In this document: positions 32,207 to 41,044 of the stretch, one piece after another
Layout: each line of letters begins with the position of its first letter
Numbering within the stretch: the stretch's first letter is position 1
Assembly: GCA_009760855.2 (NCBI GenBank)
Contig: WPIO01000164.1
Span: 616,001 to 680,000 of the forward strand
Reading direction: 5' to 3'
DNA length: 64,000 bases
Source: Cristatella mucedo
Lineage: Eukaryota; Bryozoa; Phylactolaemata; Cristatellidae
Program-made: the position numbers and the translations under genes
The notes under the pieces: generated by a model
What the model was told of the DNA's origin: nothing
Database searches by the model: none
What the model saw: the letters and a program-made list of their open reading frames with translations, nothing else

Positions 32207-32382
32207 ATACTAACTGATTAAACAGCTTCTTTTTGTATAGCGACTGAAGAGACCTTACGGCTATCATCACCACTTGCAGTGGTGATAAAGGATCGCCCAC
32301 CGCAGGGTATCGAACCAACGACCTCGCGACCGAGGTCGTGAAAACCAACAGCCTTAACTAGTGTGCCATCACGGCTCTCAGA
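32207..32382 (-). mobile_element. SINE-1 copy, minus
   Basis: TAACTGATTAAACAGCTTCT, TTGTATAGCGACTGAAGAGA, CAGTGGTGATAAAGGATCGC, CCACCGCAGGGTATCGAACC, GACCGAGGTCGTGAAAACCA and TGTGCCATCACGGCTCTCAG. The B-box-like GGTTCGATACC lies on the - strand. AAATAAAT precedes it as a tail. Confidence 0.85.
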
Positions 32383-32394
32383 GGGCGCTAAAAA

Positions 32395-32513
32395 AAAAAT
32401 CCTAGCTGCTTAAACAGCCTCTTTTTGTATAGCGACAGAAGAGCCTTTACGGCTATCACCACCGCTTGCAGTGGCGATAAAGGATCGCCCACCACAGGAA
32501 TCGAACCCACGCT
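32395..32513 (-). mobile_element. SINE-1 copy, minus, truncated
   Basis: CTAGCTGCTTAAACAGCCTC to CCACAGGAATCGAACCCACG, in tandem with the previous copy after an A10 stretch. The tRNA-like 5' half beyond the B box is missing. Confidence 0.85.
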
Positions 32514-32626
32514 AAGCATGCTACCATTAACCATTCAATCGTGCTTCCTTTGCAGCAAGTGTAAAGTGCCTCGAACGAGATTGATTTCTCTGAGGGTGCT
32601 ATATCAAATGTATTATTACTATTATA
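32514..32626 (+). mobile_element. LINE-A 3' end, continuation of 31990-32205
   Basis: AAGCATGCTACCATTAACCA ... GTAAAGTGCCTCGAACGAGA and ATTATTACTATTA. The target sequence GAGCATGCTACCA is split by the SINE-1 pair. Confidence 0.8.
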
Positions 32627-32654
32627 AATGAATGAATTATATTTATTATTGTTA

Positions 32655-32945
32655 TCAAAACTAGCTGCTGCACTTTGCCGCTGCTGCAAGCGCCTGGTTG
32701 CAGAGGCTAGTAGATCAGCAAGCAGTGAGTTACAGCAGTCGAGACGGGATGACACAATTGCACTGAACTAATTTGGATGTAGTACCCCTGTCTAAACAAG
32801 CAAGAATGTTAGCAATGTTATGTAGCTTAAAACAGATGGACTTGACTGTGGATCTTATCTGACCACCTTGTGAAAGATCACTTTGGAACAGGACACCTGG
32901 ATTCCATGCAGATGTTACAGGAGATATGCTGGCAGAACCGATTCT
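32655..32945 (-). mobile_element. LINE-A internal fragment, minus
   Basis: Equivalent to 15590-15850 of the long copy: AGCAAGCAGTGAGTTACAGC, CCCTGTCTAAACAAGCAAGA, TTAGCAATGTTATGTAGC and GATATGCTGGCAGAACCGAT. Confidence 0.75.
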
Positions 32946-32948
32946 GAG

Positions 32949-33045
32949 CTTTATGGCTTTGTGGAGCTACAGACAGAGATACATTAAATTGCATATAATT
33001 CTCTGAGGGTGAGTACAAATATATTTTCATTACTATTATTATTAA
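32949..33045 (+). mobile_element. LINE-B tip followed by LINE-A tip
   Basis: CTTTATGGCTTTGTGGAGCT and CAGAGATACATTAAATT (LINE-B 3' end), then TTCTCTGAGGGTGAGTACAA and (ATT)n (LINE-A 3' end). Confidence 0.55.
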
Positions 33046-33357
33046 ACCGGGTTGCAAAACAAAACCTCGGCTCATCTGCAATCATAAAGCAGGCTGTTTA
33101 TTGGGTGCACGCAGCGGCTAATGCTTTTCTGTTCTATACAAATTATGCTACGAACTAAGCCTACAATAATTTCCATTTATTTTTTTACCCTCTGCCGTGC
33201 TCATAATCACACGTAAACGCTGACCAGTCGGACCTGACAAGAAGAATGCAGAACCTGCAGAGCATATTATCTGGAAATCAGCCTTTCTGTTTCTCTTCCA
33301 TCGGTGACACGCTAGTGGTTAGGGTCTGGTTGAGTTTGAGCAGGGGGCGAGACTCAC

Positions 33358-33828
33358 CTTGAGGCACAGCTTGAACGTGTACTTCTCAGGACCGGCAGTC
33401 TCCAGCAGCCGGGGCTTGCTGAAGAGCAGCAGGTGCTCGAAGAGGAACACCCGTCGGCGGCACGATCGGCTGCCGTGCACGACGACGAACTCGTCCTGGC
33501 GCAGCAGCAGCCGAGCAGCCACCGACATGACGCCGCTGCTCAGGCCCGTGCTGAGGGCGAAGCCCAGCCGGTCGCAGAGGGCGTCCAGTGCCAGCAGGTC
33601 GTTGCCGTGACGCAGACAGAAGCGTATCATCTCGTCGGCCTCGTCGAGCTCGGCGTGACGTCGCCGACTGTCGCCAGCGGCACCGCCCTCTTTGGCGGCC
33701 TCGCCCTCTTCGACGCTGCACTCTTTGAGTAGGCGGCGGAGGATGAGTGCATACTTGCCGAGGCGCTGAATCGGCTTGAGCAGGTAGCTAGACAGGTCGA
33801 GCGGGTCAGCCAGCTGCGTCTGCTTGTG
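33358..33828 (-). CDS. PLEKHG4-like: RhoGEF exon, DH C-terminal half and PH start
   Basis: 157 codons, phase 0 at both ends; acceptor CTTTCTTTTGTCAG, donor GTGAGT. It opens HKQTQLADPLDLSSYLLKPI, then QRLGKYALILRRLLKECSVE, the DH core helix carrying the invariant SYLLKPIQR.GKY.LLL signature that contacts the GTPase switch regions (family knowledge). After a charged linker comes DEADEMIRFCLRHGNDLLAL, the last DH helix. The PH domain starts RQDEFVVVHGSRSCRRRVFL and runs FEHLLLFSKPRLL to YTFKLCLK. The linker EEGEAAKEGGAAGDSRRR between DH helices is longer than usual in this group. Confidence 0.95.
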
Positions 33829-33927
33829 CTGACAAAAGAAAGCGTAATCGTCATCACTTCTGATCGCCTGCACAGAGCCACATCACCAGCAGAAAGCTCC
33901 AAGGCGAGGGGCTGGGGCAGGTGAGAG

Positions 33928-33943
33928 AGAGAGAAAGAGGGAG

Positions 33944-34022
<79 letters not shown>

Positions 34023-34200
34023 GGAGGAGATAGAGAGAGGAGAGAGAGAGAGATATGGGGAGGAGATAGAAAAATGGAAAGAGATGAAAGATAGAGAGGA
34101 GAGGAGAGGGGGAAGTGAAAGGAGAGAGAAAAGAGAAAGAAATTAAGAGGAGAAAGGAGTAGAATGACAGTGAAGAGGAGTGAAAGGACAGGAGAGGAGG
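33928..34200. repeat. (GA)n microsatellite and polypurine tract
   Basis: Pure GA from about 33948 to 34015, then irregular A/G-only sequence with only scattered T to 34200 on the + strand. Confidence 0.95.
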
Positions 34201-35087
34201 GAGCCGAGAAAGGCTTCAAAGCCTGAAACACAGCCTGCCACTGATGGGGCAATCAGCCAGGATTGGGGCAAGGACAAGGTGAAGAAACCATTACTCCAAG
34301 TGCAGGAGAACAATTGAGTACTCGATTCGTGCTACATTTTTGAATACTGGGATTACTCTAAATATGTAGAACTAAATTACAAAACCATTCGACGGACTCG
34401 AAGCGACAAGTGCTCCACCACCAGAGCTTCGGACGAGCCGGGTAGCTGTCTACAGACTGAAAGAAGAATGCGTAGCCCACGGCAGTGACGACGGCTGGTC
34501 GGGACTGGGCAGGGTGACGACTTGATTTGAGAAAAAAGCTGGCCAGCCTAACGACGAACCACTAAACTCTCCCTGATAAAATGGGGCATACCATTATTGC
34601 TTCCTATGAGGCTGCTGCCTCATAGCCGGCACACAGTGTCATTTTCTCAGATCTGGTACCTTGCCTTCAAACGGAGTATTTTGTGTGCTTGCTATCTCAG
34701 TTCAAGTAAAGGAAATCTTCGTATCTTGGGCTTCATACTAAAGTGACATTTAACCAAGACCACCGATCAGGAAGTGATTGAATAAAGCATTCTGAAAGAA
34801 TTAAAAATCTAAAACACTTTCATGCTACGCTCCCGCAACAAAACACAGGAGGGACCCTCCAAACACACCTGTACTCCGGACATCTAAAGGTCAGGGTAAT
34901 TTGACCGGAAGCAGACCTTTAGTGGCAGATGGATTACAAATTTCACAGCCCAAAAGAGGTCCGAGGAATACAAAGGAACGATCTAAGGAAGTGGTCTCAC
35001 GATAGTGTCTGCTAGGCACTTGCCGTCGCCGTATCCCGAGGTTTTTTCTAGTTTCTGAATAGCAGAGGTCGCTAGATACAAAAAAGT

Positions 35088-35205
35088 GCTAGCTGATTAA
35101 ACAGCCTCTTTTTGTATAGCGACAGAAGAGCCTTTACGGCTATCGCCACCGCTTGCAGTGGCGATAAAGGATCGCCCACCTCAGGAATCGAACCCACGAC
35201 CTCGA
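35088..35205 (-). mobile_element. SINE-1 copy, truncated
   Basis: CTAGCTGATTAAACAGCCTC, AGCGACAGAAGAGCCTTTAC, GATCGCCCACCTCAGGAATC and GAACCCACGACCTCG. It ends after the B-box region. Confidence 0.85.
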
Positions 35206-35956
35206 AACACAAGGAGAACAATCATCGATGAACCATTGCACAGAACTGACTAACAATAAAACTATAGACTGTGCAGGTACACATGCACTTATGCATACTA
35301 CATAAATAAATACATACCCAACCAAACATAGACATAAAATATTTACGTATGACCTAATACGCACATTTGCACGTGCACACATACAAACACAGACACACAT
35401 GCACGCTCACAGACAGACACAGACAGACTGATGAAAGACAGTGCTGCACAAAAAGAGAGGAAAGACGACAGTGGAGAATGCCAACGTGAAACAGCAGGTA
35501 GATGCAGTCACGGCTGCCAATGCTCACGACACCGCTCCCTTGACACGGCTATGTAAGCAATAAAGTTTGGGGCTCTACAAAGCTGGCATCTTACGCTTGG
35601 CACCAGCAGCCACCTCAGACTGCACATCGACAGTTGCCCCTCACCGACCTCATTCCAAGGTAGAGACGTTCGGTGCACTGCACTCGCCCACCAGGCAGAG
35701 CTGCCGGCGCAATGCGACCGGCGGCTCGGCAAGCAGCTCTGCCACGTGCCAGACGTGCCTCTCTGCCATCTGCTTTCGCAGCCAGCAGGGCAGCTTCTCT
35801 CAGAAGCTCTGGCATCTCCTGCTCGCTGTCTCGCTCGCTGGGGGCGTGGAGGGATGGATCAAGGGGGGGGGGTAGAGCGATCGCCATCAATGCCTGCAGA
35901 AGAGGCGGAAAGCTGAGAGGGCAACGACGATAACGCCGCCAGCCCAGCGTGCTTAC

Positions 35957-36046
35957 CTTGAACAGAGACATTCCGAAGCTCTGCATCAGGGCGTCGCTCT
36001 TGGGCTTGTTTCTTATGTAAGCCGAGTACATGAGAAACTCTTCTCT
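35957..36046 (-). CDS. PLEKHG4-like: RhoGEF exon, central DH helix
   Basis: Exactly 30 codons, phase 0 both sides; acceptor GCGTTGCACAG, donor GTAAGC. Reads REEFLMYSAYIRNKPKSDAL then MQSFGMSLFK. This is the DH segment between ...GACFLKY and HKQTQLADPLDL; in PLEKHG4-type GEFs the matching stretch has the pattern F..Y..Y..NKP.SD.L....G..FF (family knowledge). The joined helix FLKY-REEF confirms the splice. Confidence 0.95.
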
Positions 36047-36149
36047 CTGTGCAACGCAGCGGCGCACGAGACCGTCAGCTCACTCGGCACCGGGCTTCCT
36101 ATTTGCCCAGTCAGCAGCCGAGCCAAATACTTGAGCTTTCCCCTGCTGC

Positions 36150-36182
36150 CCCCCCCCCCCACCACCACCACCACCACCACCA
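36150..36182. repeat. Poly-C and (ACC)n
   Basis: Run of C followed by ten ACC units in the intron between two DH exons. Confidence 0.95.
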
Positions 36183-36247
36183 CTCGCGACTCAGAGAGCA
36201 GAGGCGCGGCCGCGAGTGCAAGATGCTGCAGCTAGAATAGAGCTTAC

Positions 36248-36944
36248 GTATTTAAGGAAGCACGCGCCAACGCCGAACGGATCCGAAGCGAACGCCTCCA
36301 AGTCGGGAAGGAAGTGATGACAGTGGAATTTGCAGATCTCATCGATGTTGCCAAACACGACGTCGGCCATGTCGATCGTTTCGCTGTCGGCGGGCGCTGC
36401 TGCTGCCACCGCCGCCCCCAAACCGGGTTGCTGAGGCCTCGTCTGCTGCTGCTGGTGCTGCTCCTTCGACGCCTCGACGCTGCGGCGGTCCCTGCTGCCT
36501 ACGCTGCCTACACTGCCTACGCTGCAGACTCGGCCGGTCTCGGGCAGCGCGTACTCGTCGACCACGTAGCGCAGTGCGGCCACATAGTCGCGCTCGGTGA
36601 GCAGCAGCTCGTCGACGGTGAGCGCCGCCAGGCGGCAGCTGCGCTCTCGACGAGCCTGCTCGGCGGTCTGACGTCCGCCGCCGCCGCTGCCATTGCTGCC
36701 GTCGCCCGCCTGCCGTAGGTCGTGCAAGGACAGCGACTGTGGCAGCAGTGGCATACTGTGCCTGTTGTTGGAGCGCAGCAGGTGCGAGTTCACCGGCAGC
36801 CGGCGCGTTGGAGCTGCAGCTGCGGCTGCAGGAACCGAGGTTGCTGCTGCTGCTGCAGCGTCGGAGGCACCGGAAGCTCTGTCTACTACGTGTGTGGCTG
36901 GGCAATGGCCGCCGGGCTCGGCACCACGATAGGACTGGCCGGTG
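36248..36944 (-). CDS. PLEKHG4-like: RhoGEF exon, linker and DH N-terminal half
   Basis: Follows the acceptor TTTTGTTCCACAG; its first C completes the Ser codon split by the upstream exon (AG|C). It reads TGQSYRGAEPGGH, a poly-Ala linker, SMPLLPQSLSLHDLRQ, then the first DH helix LAALTVDELLLTERDYVAAL RYVVDEYALPE. A low-complexity insertion of about 60 residues follows (VCSVGSVGSVGS repeats, QHQQQQTRPQQP, AAVAAAAP), then DMADVVFGNIDEICKFHCHH FLPDLEAFASDPFGVGACFL KY and the donor GTAAGC. In related GEFs the two helices are joined by a linker of only about 15-20 residues, so the insertion is unusual. Confidence 0.94.
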
Positions 36945-37439
36945 CTGTGGAACAAAATGAAGCCGATGAAGTAAGTACACAGCGATACTGAAACGGTCCA
37001 ACTGCAAACGTAACTATAAAATTCTGCAGCTGCTGCTAACGTCCACAGCCACGTGCACGAGACAAACTGCAGTATCATGCGTCGAGCCTTGCTTTGGGTG
37101 GCTGGCCGTGCACGTTCGCCCCAGATCAACTATGCCAACACCTACAGCTAAGTCATGACACGTGCAAGAGCACTTTATCGAGTAAGATCTCTTACGGATC
37201 TCTTATGGATGCGCTACACAAATTAATCACGTTTTAATTTTCTTTTGAAGACTTCCATCTGACGTCCTTCCGTGCTGGCTTCGGAAGAAATTTCACGGAG
37301 CTTCCTCCTTGTTTTTTCTCTGCCCTTGGGACAGCTGGGATATTAAGGCACATTATCACAAAAGTGGAGTGGTGCCTCAGAGCAACAAATTGTCTGGCGG
37401 GAAGTACAACATCAAGTAGGAGCTGCTGGTAGACCCTCA

Positions 37440-38368
37440 GTAAGACGATAAAACCGAACTGCTGCTCATAGGACACCCTAAGCGTGTGGCTGGATTAAAA
37501 GGCTTTGCTGTTCTAATGGGTGATGCTATTGTGCGACCTTCACCACGTGCTCGTAATCTAGGTGTCGTGTTCGACAGCTGCCTAAAATTTCAAAAGCTTC
37601 ATTCAGAAGACTGCCTCTGCAGCTAGCCATCACATCCAACCCCTATCCAAGATTAGAAGCTGTCTCCCACAGTGGCTTGTAAAAAAATTAACTAGCTCTT
37701 TCGTTCTGTCTCGGCTTGATTATTGTAATTCCCTTTTGGCTGGGCTGCCAAAGAAAGCCATTATGCCACTACAGCAGACTATGAATATGGCTGCAAGGCT
37801 GGTCTTCAAGTCCCAGCGGTTTTAGCACGTGTCACCTCTGCTGAAAGAGCTAGGATGGTTGCCGGTTGAGCAAAGGATACAGAGCAAAGTTCTTACGCTG
37901 ACCCACAAGGCCCGCCACGGCTTGGCTCCTTCGTACCTAGCTGAGCTGCTGCATCAGTTTCAGCCTGTTCGCGCCCTCAGGTCCTGTGGACAATAAATTA
38001 GCTGTCCCATTCCTCCGCTTAAAGACAGTTGGCGACAGAAGCTTTAGCTCTGCAGGTTCTGGACTGTGGAAGTCGCTTCCACAATTCTTACGCAACGACA
38101 ACTACTCTCGAACTGCCGACTATGGCACATCTTTTTCAGCGGTCCTGAACTGCTACTTCTATGCTACTCACTACCTCAACTGCTTTCCTGACTCTGCTAT
38201 GCTTCCCACTTTCTCTTTGTTGCGTGAGACGAAGTCTGTTGGCTACCGAATGCGTACCGAAAGCCACTTAGGCTGTGAATGCGCTATACAAAACTCTCCT
38301 GCGTAACAACCACATGGTCTTTATGACTTTGTGGAGTTACTGACGGAGATACATTACATTACATTAGT
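37440..38368 (+). mobile_element. LINE-B copy, longest plus-strand copy
   Basis: Continuous LINE-B reference copy: DKTELLLIGHPKRVAGLKGF, ARNLGVVFDS, LDYCNSLLAGLPKKAIMPLQ, LGWLPVEQRIQSKVLTLTHK, ARHGLAPSYLAELLHQFQPV, DNKLAVPFLRLKTVGDRSFS, SLPQFLRNDNYSRTADYGTS and LLRETKSVGYRMRTESHLGC to a stop, then the 3' UTR and (ACATT)n. It lacks the RT palm. Several frameshifts and a stop in place of Glu (FEHV written F*HV) mark it as dead. Confidence 0.92.
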
Positions 38369-39317
38369 ATGATGCTGATGTCACCACAGCAACATATCAA
38401 GTTAGACCTCATCAAGCACTTTGTCATGGCTCTAGACAATGACTAAGCAACTTTTTTAAGTTCCTCCCAAGATGTCTTTCTGCTGCTGTCGAAAGACAAG
38501 GCCAGAGCTGGTATCCTAGCTGTACCATCAGATAAAGACAATAGAATTCGCCAAGAAGCTAAACAAGATAGAGAAGGCTGGTTTGAACAGTCGTGCTGTA
38601 GTGGTTCACTGCTGAAAACTAAGTTGGTTAAGCAGCTGGTTTACACTCTCATCAAGAACCAAGTGTGGTATGCAGAATGACCCTTAACATCCATATCTTT
38701 GATGCTCATCATGAATAAGTCAAGAACACCGGAACCAGCTCTGAGAAGTAAGGCAAGCACTTTCACCAAGTATACTGGACTTTGCACGGCCTAACCAAAA
38801 ACAGTATTATGAAAACATGATAGGGGAACTGTTTTTGGTGTTTATTCGATAAAGCGGTTTGTTGCATGGCTACAAATCTAGAAGATCTCATGATTTTGAA
38901 CCCTTTCAAATGATTATTTTTGCATTTCTCCAGAAGTAATACATGATGATTTGATTTATTTGCTGTTCTTTTTGACTAACGTGAATCATAAGATGCACTT
39001 GATCACTCCCTCTAATCACAATAGCAAATTTCGTAGGAAATGGTGGCCATTGTGCACACTTCTTCTGCATGAATAATTAGGAAAATAACAATAACAGGTG
39101 ATAAAGTGTAATGCTCCACGATTATTTTCCAACGTAAGCAGATTGGGGCATACTAATACTGCAAGGTGGGATCGATCAAGCACTTCCGTGCAGACGACAC
39201 ATATTGCATATGGGAGGGCAGGCCAGAGGACGCTGTTGCAGCGCCTGCAGCGGAAGAAGCAGAGTGATGGCAGTTCATTCGGACATACTTCTAGATATAC
39301 CTCGATTGCCACGCTGG

Positions 39318-39447
39318 TCTAGCCCAGCTGTTAAGGTGCTTGCCCCGACAAAGGTCTGGCCCCGAGGTGATGGGCGCAAGCCCAGCGGCTTATGTGACGC
39401 CCAAAATAGAGACTAAGTTCTCTCAGGGACAAATGATACAAATGAAT
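39318..39447 (+). mobile_element. SINE-2 copy
   Basis: TCTAGCCCAGCTGTTAAGGT (A-box region), CAAAGGTCTGGCCCCGAGGT, GGCTTATGTGACGCCCAAAA and GAGACTAAGTTCTCTCAGGG then an ATT/ATAT tail. Confidence 0.7.
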
Positions 39448-39531
39448 TATATATTATATATTATTATGTTACCTCTGGGCAGCTGTTTGGCCATGCAAGC
39501 CCACAATTAAAAGGGCTCAAGCAGGAGCAGA

Positions 39532-39830
39532 TAATACTAATAATAATGCATATGTGTATCACCGGTCAGATAACTTATCTCTTTCGGGGCACTTTCCAGA
39601 TGCTGTAAACGAAGCACGACCATGAGATTAGTAGTAACATGCATTATACATTTAGCTGCGACATGCACAGTGTGAGAATGCATAAGCATATACAAGATGA
39701 ATCACAAGGACGTAATAAATGCTGTGACAAACAGGCGTGTTTTTAGCTTCTATTTAAATGTCGCAATGTCGCGGGATGTCGGGTGTTCAGTCGAGAGTGA
39801 GCTCGAGACTATGAGAGAAATCATGCGCAA
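39532..39830 (-). mobile_element. LINE-A 3' UTR and ORF end, diverged
   Basis: ACTAATAATAATGCATATGT, ATGCACAGTGTGAGAATGCA, CGTGTTTTTAGCTTCTATTT and GAGAGTGAGCTCGAGACTAT keep the reverse-complement LINE-A order. Confidence 0.7.
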
Positions 39831-40289
39831 GTGCGCTATCTTGCGGGATGGTGGACTTTGTCACTTTAATTAGTAGAGATCACGCAGCTTCGGCCGGAAC
39901 ACAGCCACAATTCGGCATCAAAGTCAGTGAACGCAAGCAGACATCTGACCAAGCGGGGATGTGGTGCAGACAGCAGGGCTGCACGTGTTGCTGCTAAGTG
40001 ATCAGTGGGCCATACCTGCACAGACTAGCCTGCTCAAGTCTCAGATGGAAATGCTATGCTGGCTGTTGAAGTTGGGAACATCATCTCCACTTCGCCGAGA
40101 ATTCGCGCGATAAACAGTAGTGTTTATTTGGTCTGCACGACATGCCGCAGCCTTGGGGTGGGTGTGGGGGTGGAGGCACTGCAGGCATACCAGGCTCAAA
40201 ATGTCTTTCTTAATTACTCCACTTCCTTTCTGGAGGCCATCTTGCTGCCCTAGTTTGGCCCAGAGATAATATGCTGTGATGACACACTT

Positions 40290-40372
40290 GGTAAGGTTGC
40301 CACTGCAAGCAGTGGTGATAGCCATACAGGCTCGTCTGCAGCTATACAAAAGAGGCTGTTGAATCAGCTAGT
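40290..40372 (+). mobile_element. SINE-1 3' half
   Basis: CAAGCAGTGGTGATAGCCAT, CAGCTATACAAAAGAGGCTG and TTGAATCAGCTAGTG, the SINE-1 3' part without the tRNA-like head. Confidence 0.75.
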
Positions 40373-40384
40373 GATTCTTTTTTA

Positions 40385-40475
40385 CGCTAGCATTTCAACG
40401 ACCAAGGTCGTCGGTTTGAGCACTGTGGCATAGGTACAGTTTTAGGATAGAGATCCTCCTCCCAGGGGGCTATTC
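40385..40475 (+). mobile_element. SINE-2-like fragment
   Basis: CGACCAAGGTCGTCGGTTTG, AGCACTGTGGCATAGGTACA and GGATAGAGATCC follow the SINE-2 order; diverged. Confidence 0.45.
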
Positions 40476-40674
40476 CAATAGTTTACATATATCTTGCACT
40501 TACGCCACGTAGCCTTCTCTTCTAGCAATAGATGGTTCGAGCACTACATGGTGAGCTTTCCCAAGCCACTCTTGGGTTGCTGTGCATGACTAGGACGACT
40601 GCTGTGAGCAGCCCACTCCACCTGGGTTGGATCGATGCAATATGGCTGCTCGATCAGGACTCTGGTGGGAAGCA

Positions 40675-40725
40675 TGGCTCTATGACTTTGTGGAGTCACA
40701 GACAGAGATGGAGATACCTAGAGGG
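40675..40725 (+). mobile_element. LINE-B-like 3' tip
   Basis: GGCTCTATGACTTTGTGGAG and TCACAGACAGAGATGGAGAT resemble the LINE-B 3' end. Confidence 0.4.
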
Positions 40726-41044
40726 AGCAGTTTAATTCCTCCCACTTCCCATTAAACGCGGCTGGCATGGTACTTAATATCTATGTTGCACACGGAGGCA
40801 CTGCACTTCCGACGACTCGACACGAAAGCTGCCTAATGTACAAAAAAGGGGGGGTGGAAGGGAGCATGGACTCAGGTTTCCTTCTTAGCTTTCTTCTCTG
40901 GAAAAACCTACGTCCTAGGTATTAGGAGAAAACAAACACTACATCACACAGCCTACTCTGCGAGTGCTGATATCCGGCGGAAGCTGGGCCGCAGCGAGCG
41001 AGGTTGCCTGGAAGATTGCTTCACCAATGCCACCATGACGTTAC

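Larger units (their letters stand above)
29725..33357 (-). other. RhoGEF intron, about 3.6 kb
   Basis: Contains a GC-rich inverted repeat at 29750-29815, a GA-rich tract at 30007-30090, and a TE mosaic at 30875-33045. The stretch 30100-30870 shows nothing recognisable. Confidence 0.9.
33829..35956 (-). other. RhoGEF intron, about 2.1 kb
   Basis: Contains a GA microsatellite and polypurine region at 33928-34200, a SINE-1 copy at 35088 and a stretch (34210-35085) with nothing recognisable. The long + frames at 35567-35933 are shadows. Confidence 0.9.
36945..41044 (-). other. RhoGEF intron, about 4.1 kb
   Basis: Starts GTAACG after GCGAG and ends TTCCACAG. It holds LINE-B 37440-38368, SINE-2 39318-39447, LINE-A 39532-39830, SINE fragments at 40290-40475 and a LINE-B tip at 40675. 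Bases 38369-39317 and 40723-41044 show nothing recognisable. Confidence 0.85.

Noticed and set aside
36314-36718. 134-codon plus-strand frame, and 36339-37007 minus (222 codons)
   Set aside because: Shadows of the DH-N exon, which is fixed by splice phase and by the DH sequence in the other frame.
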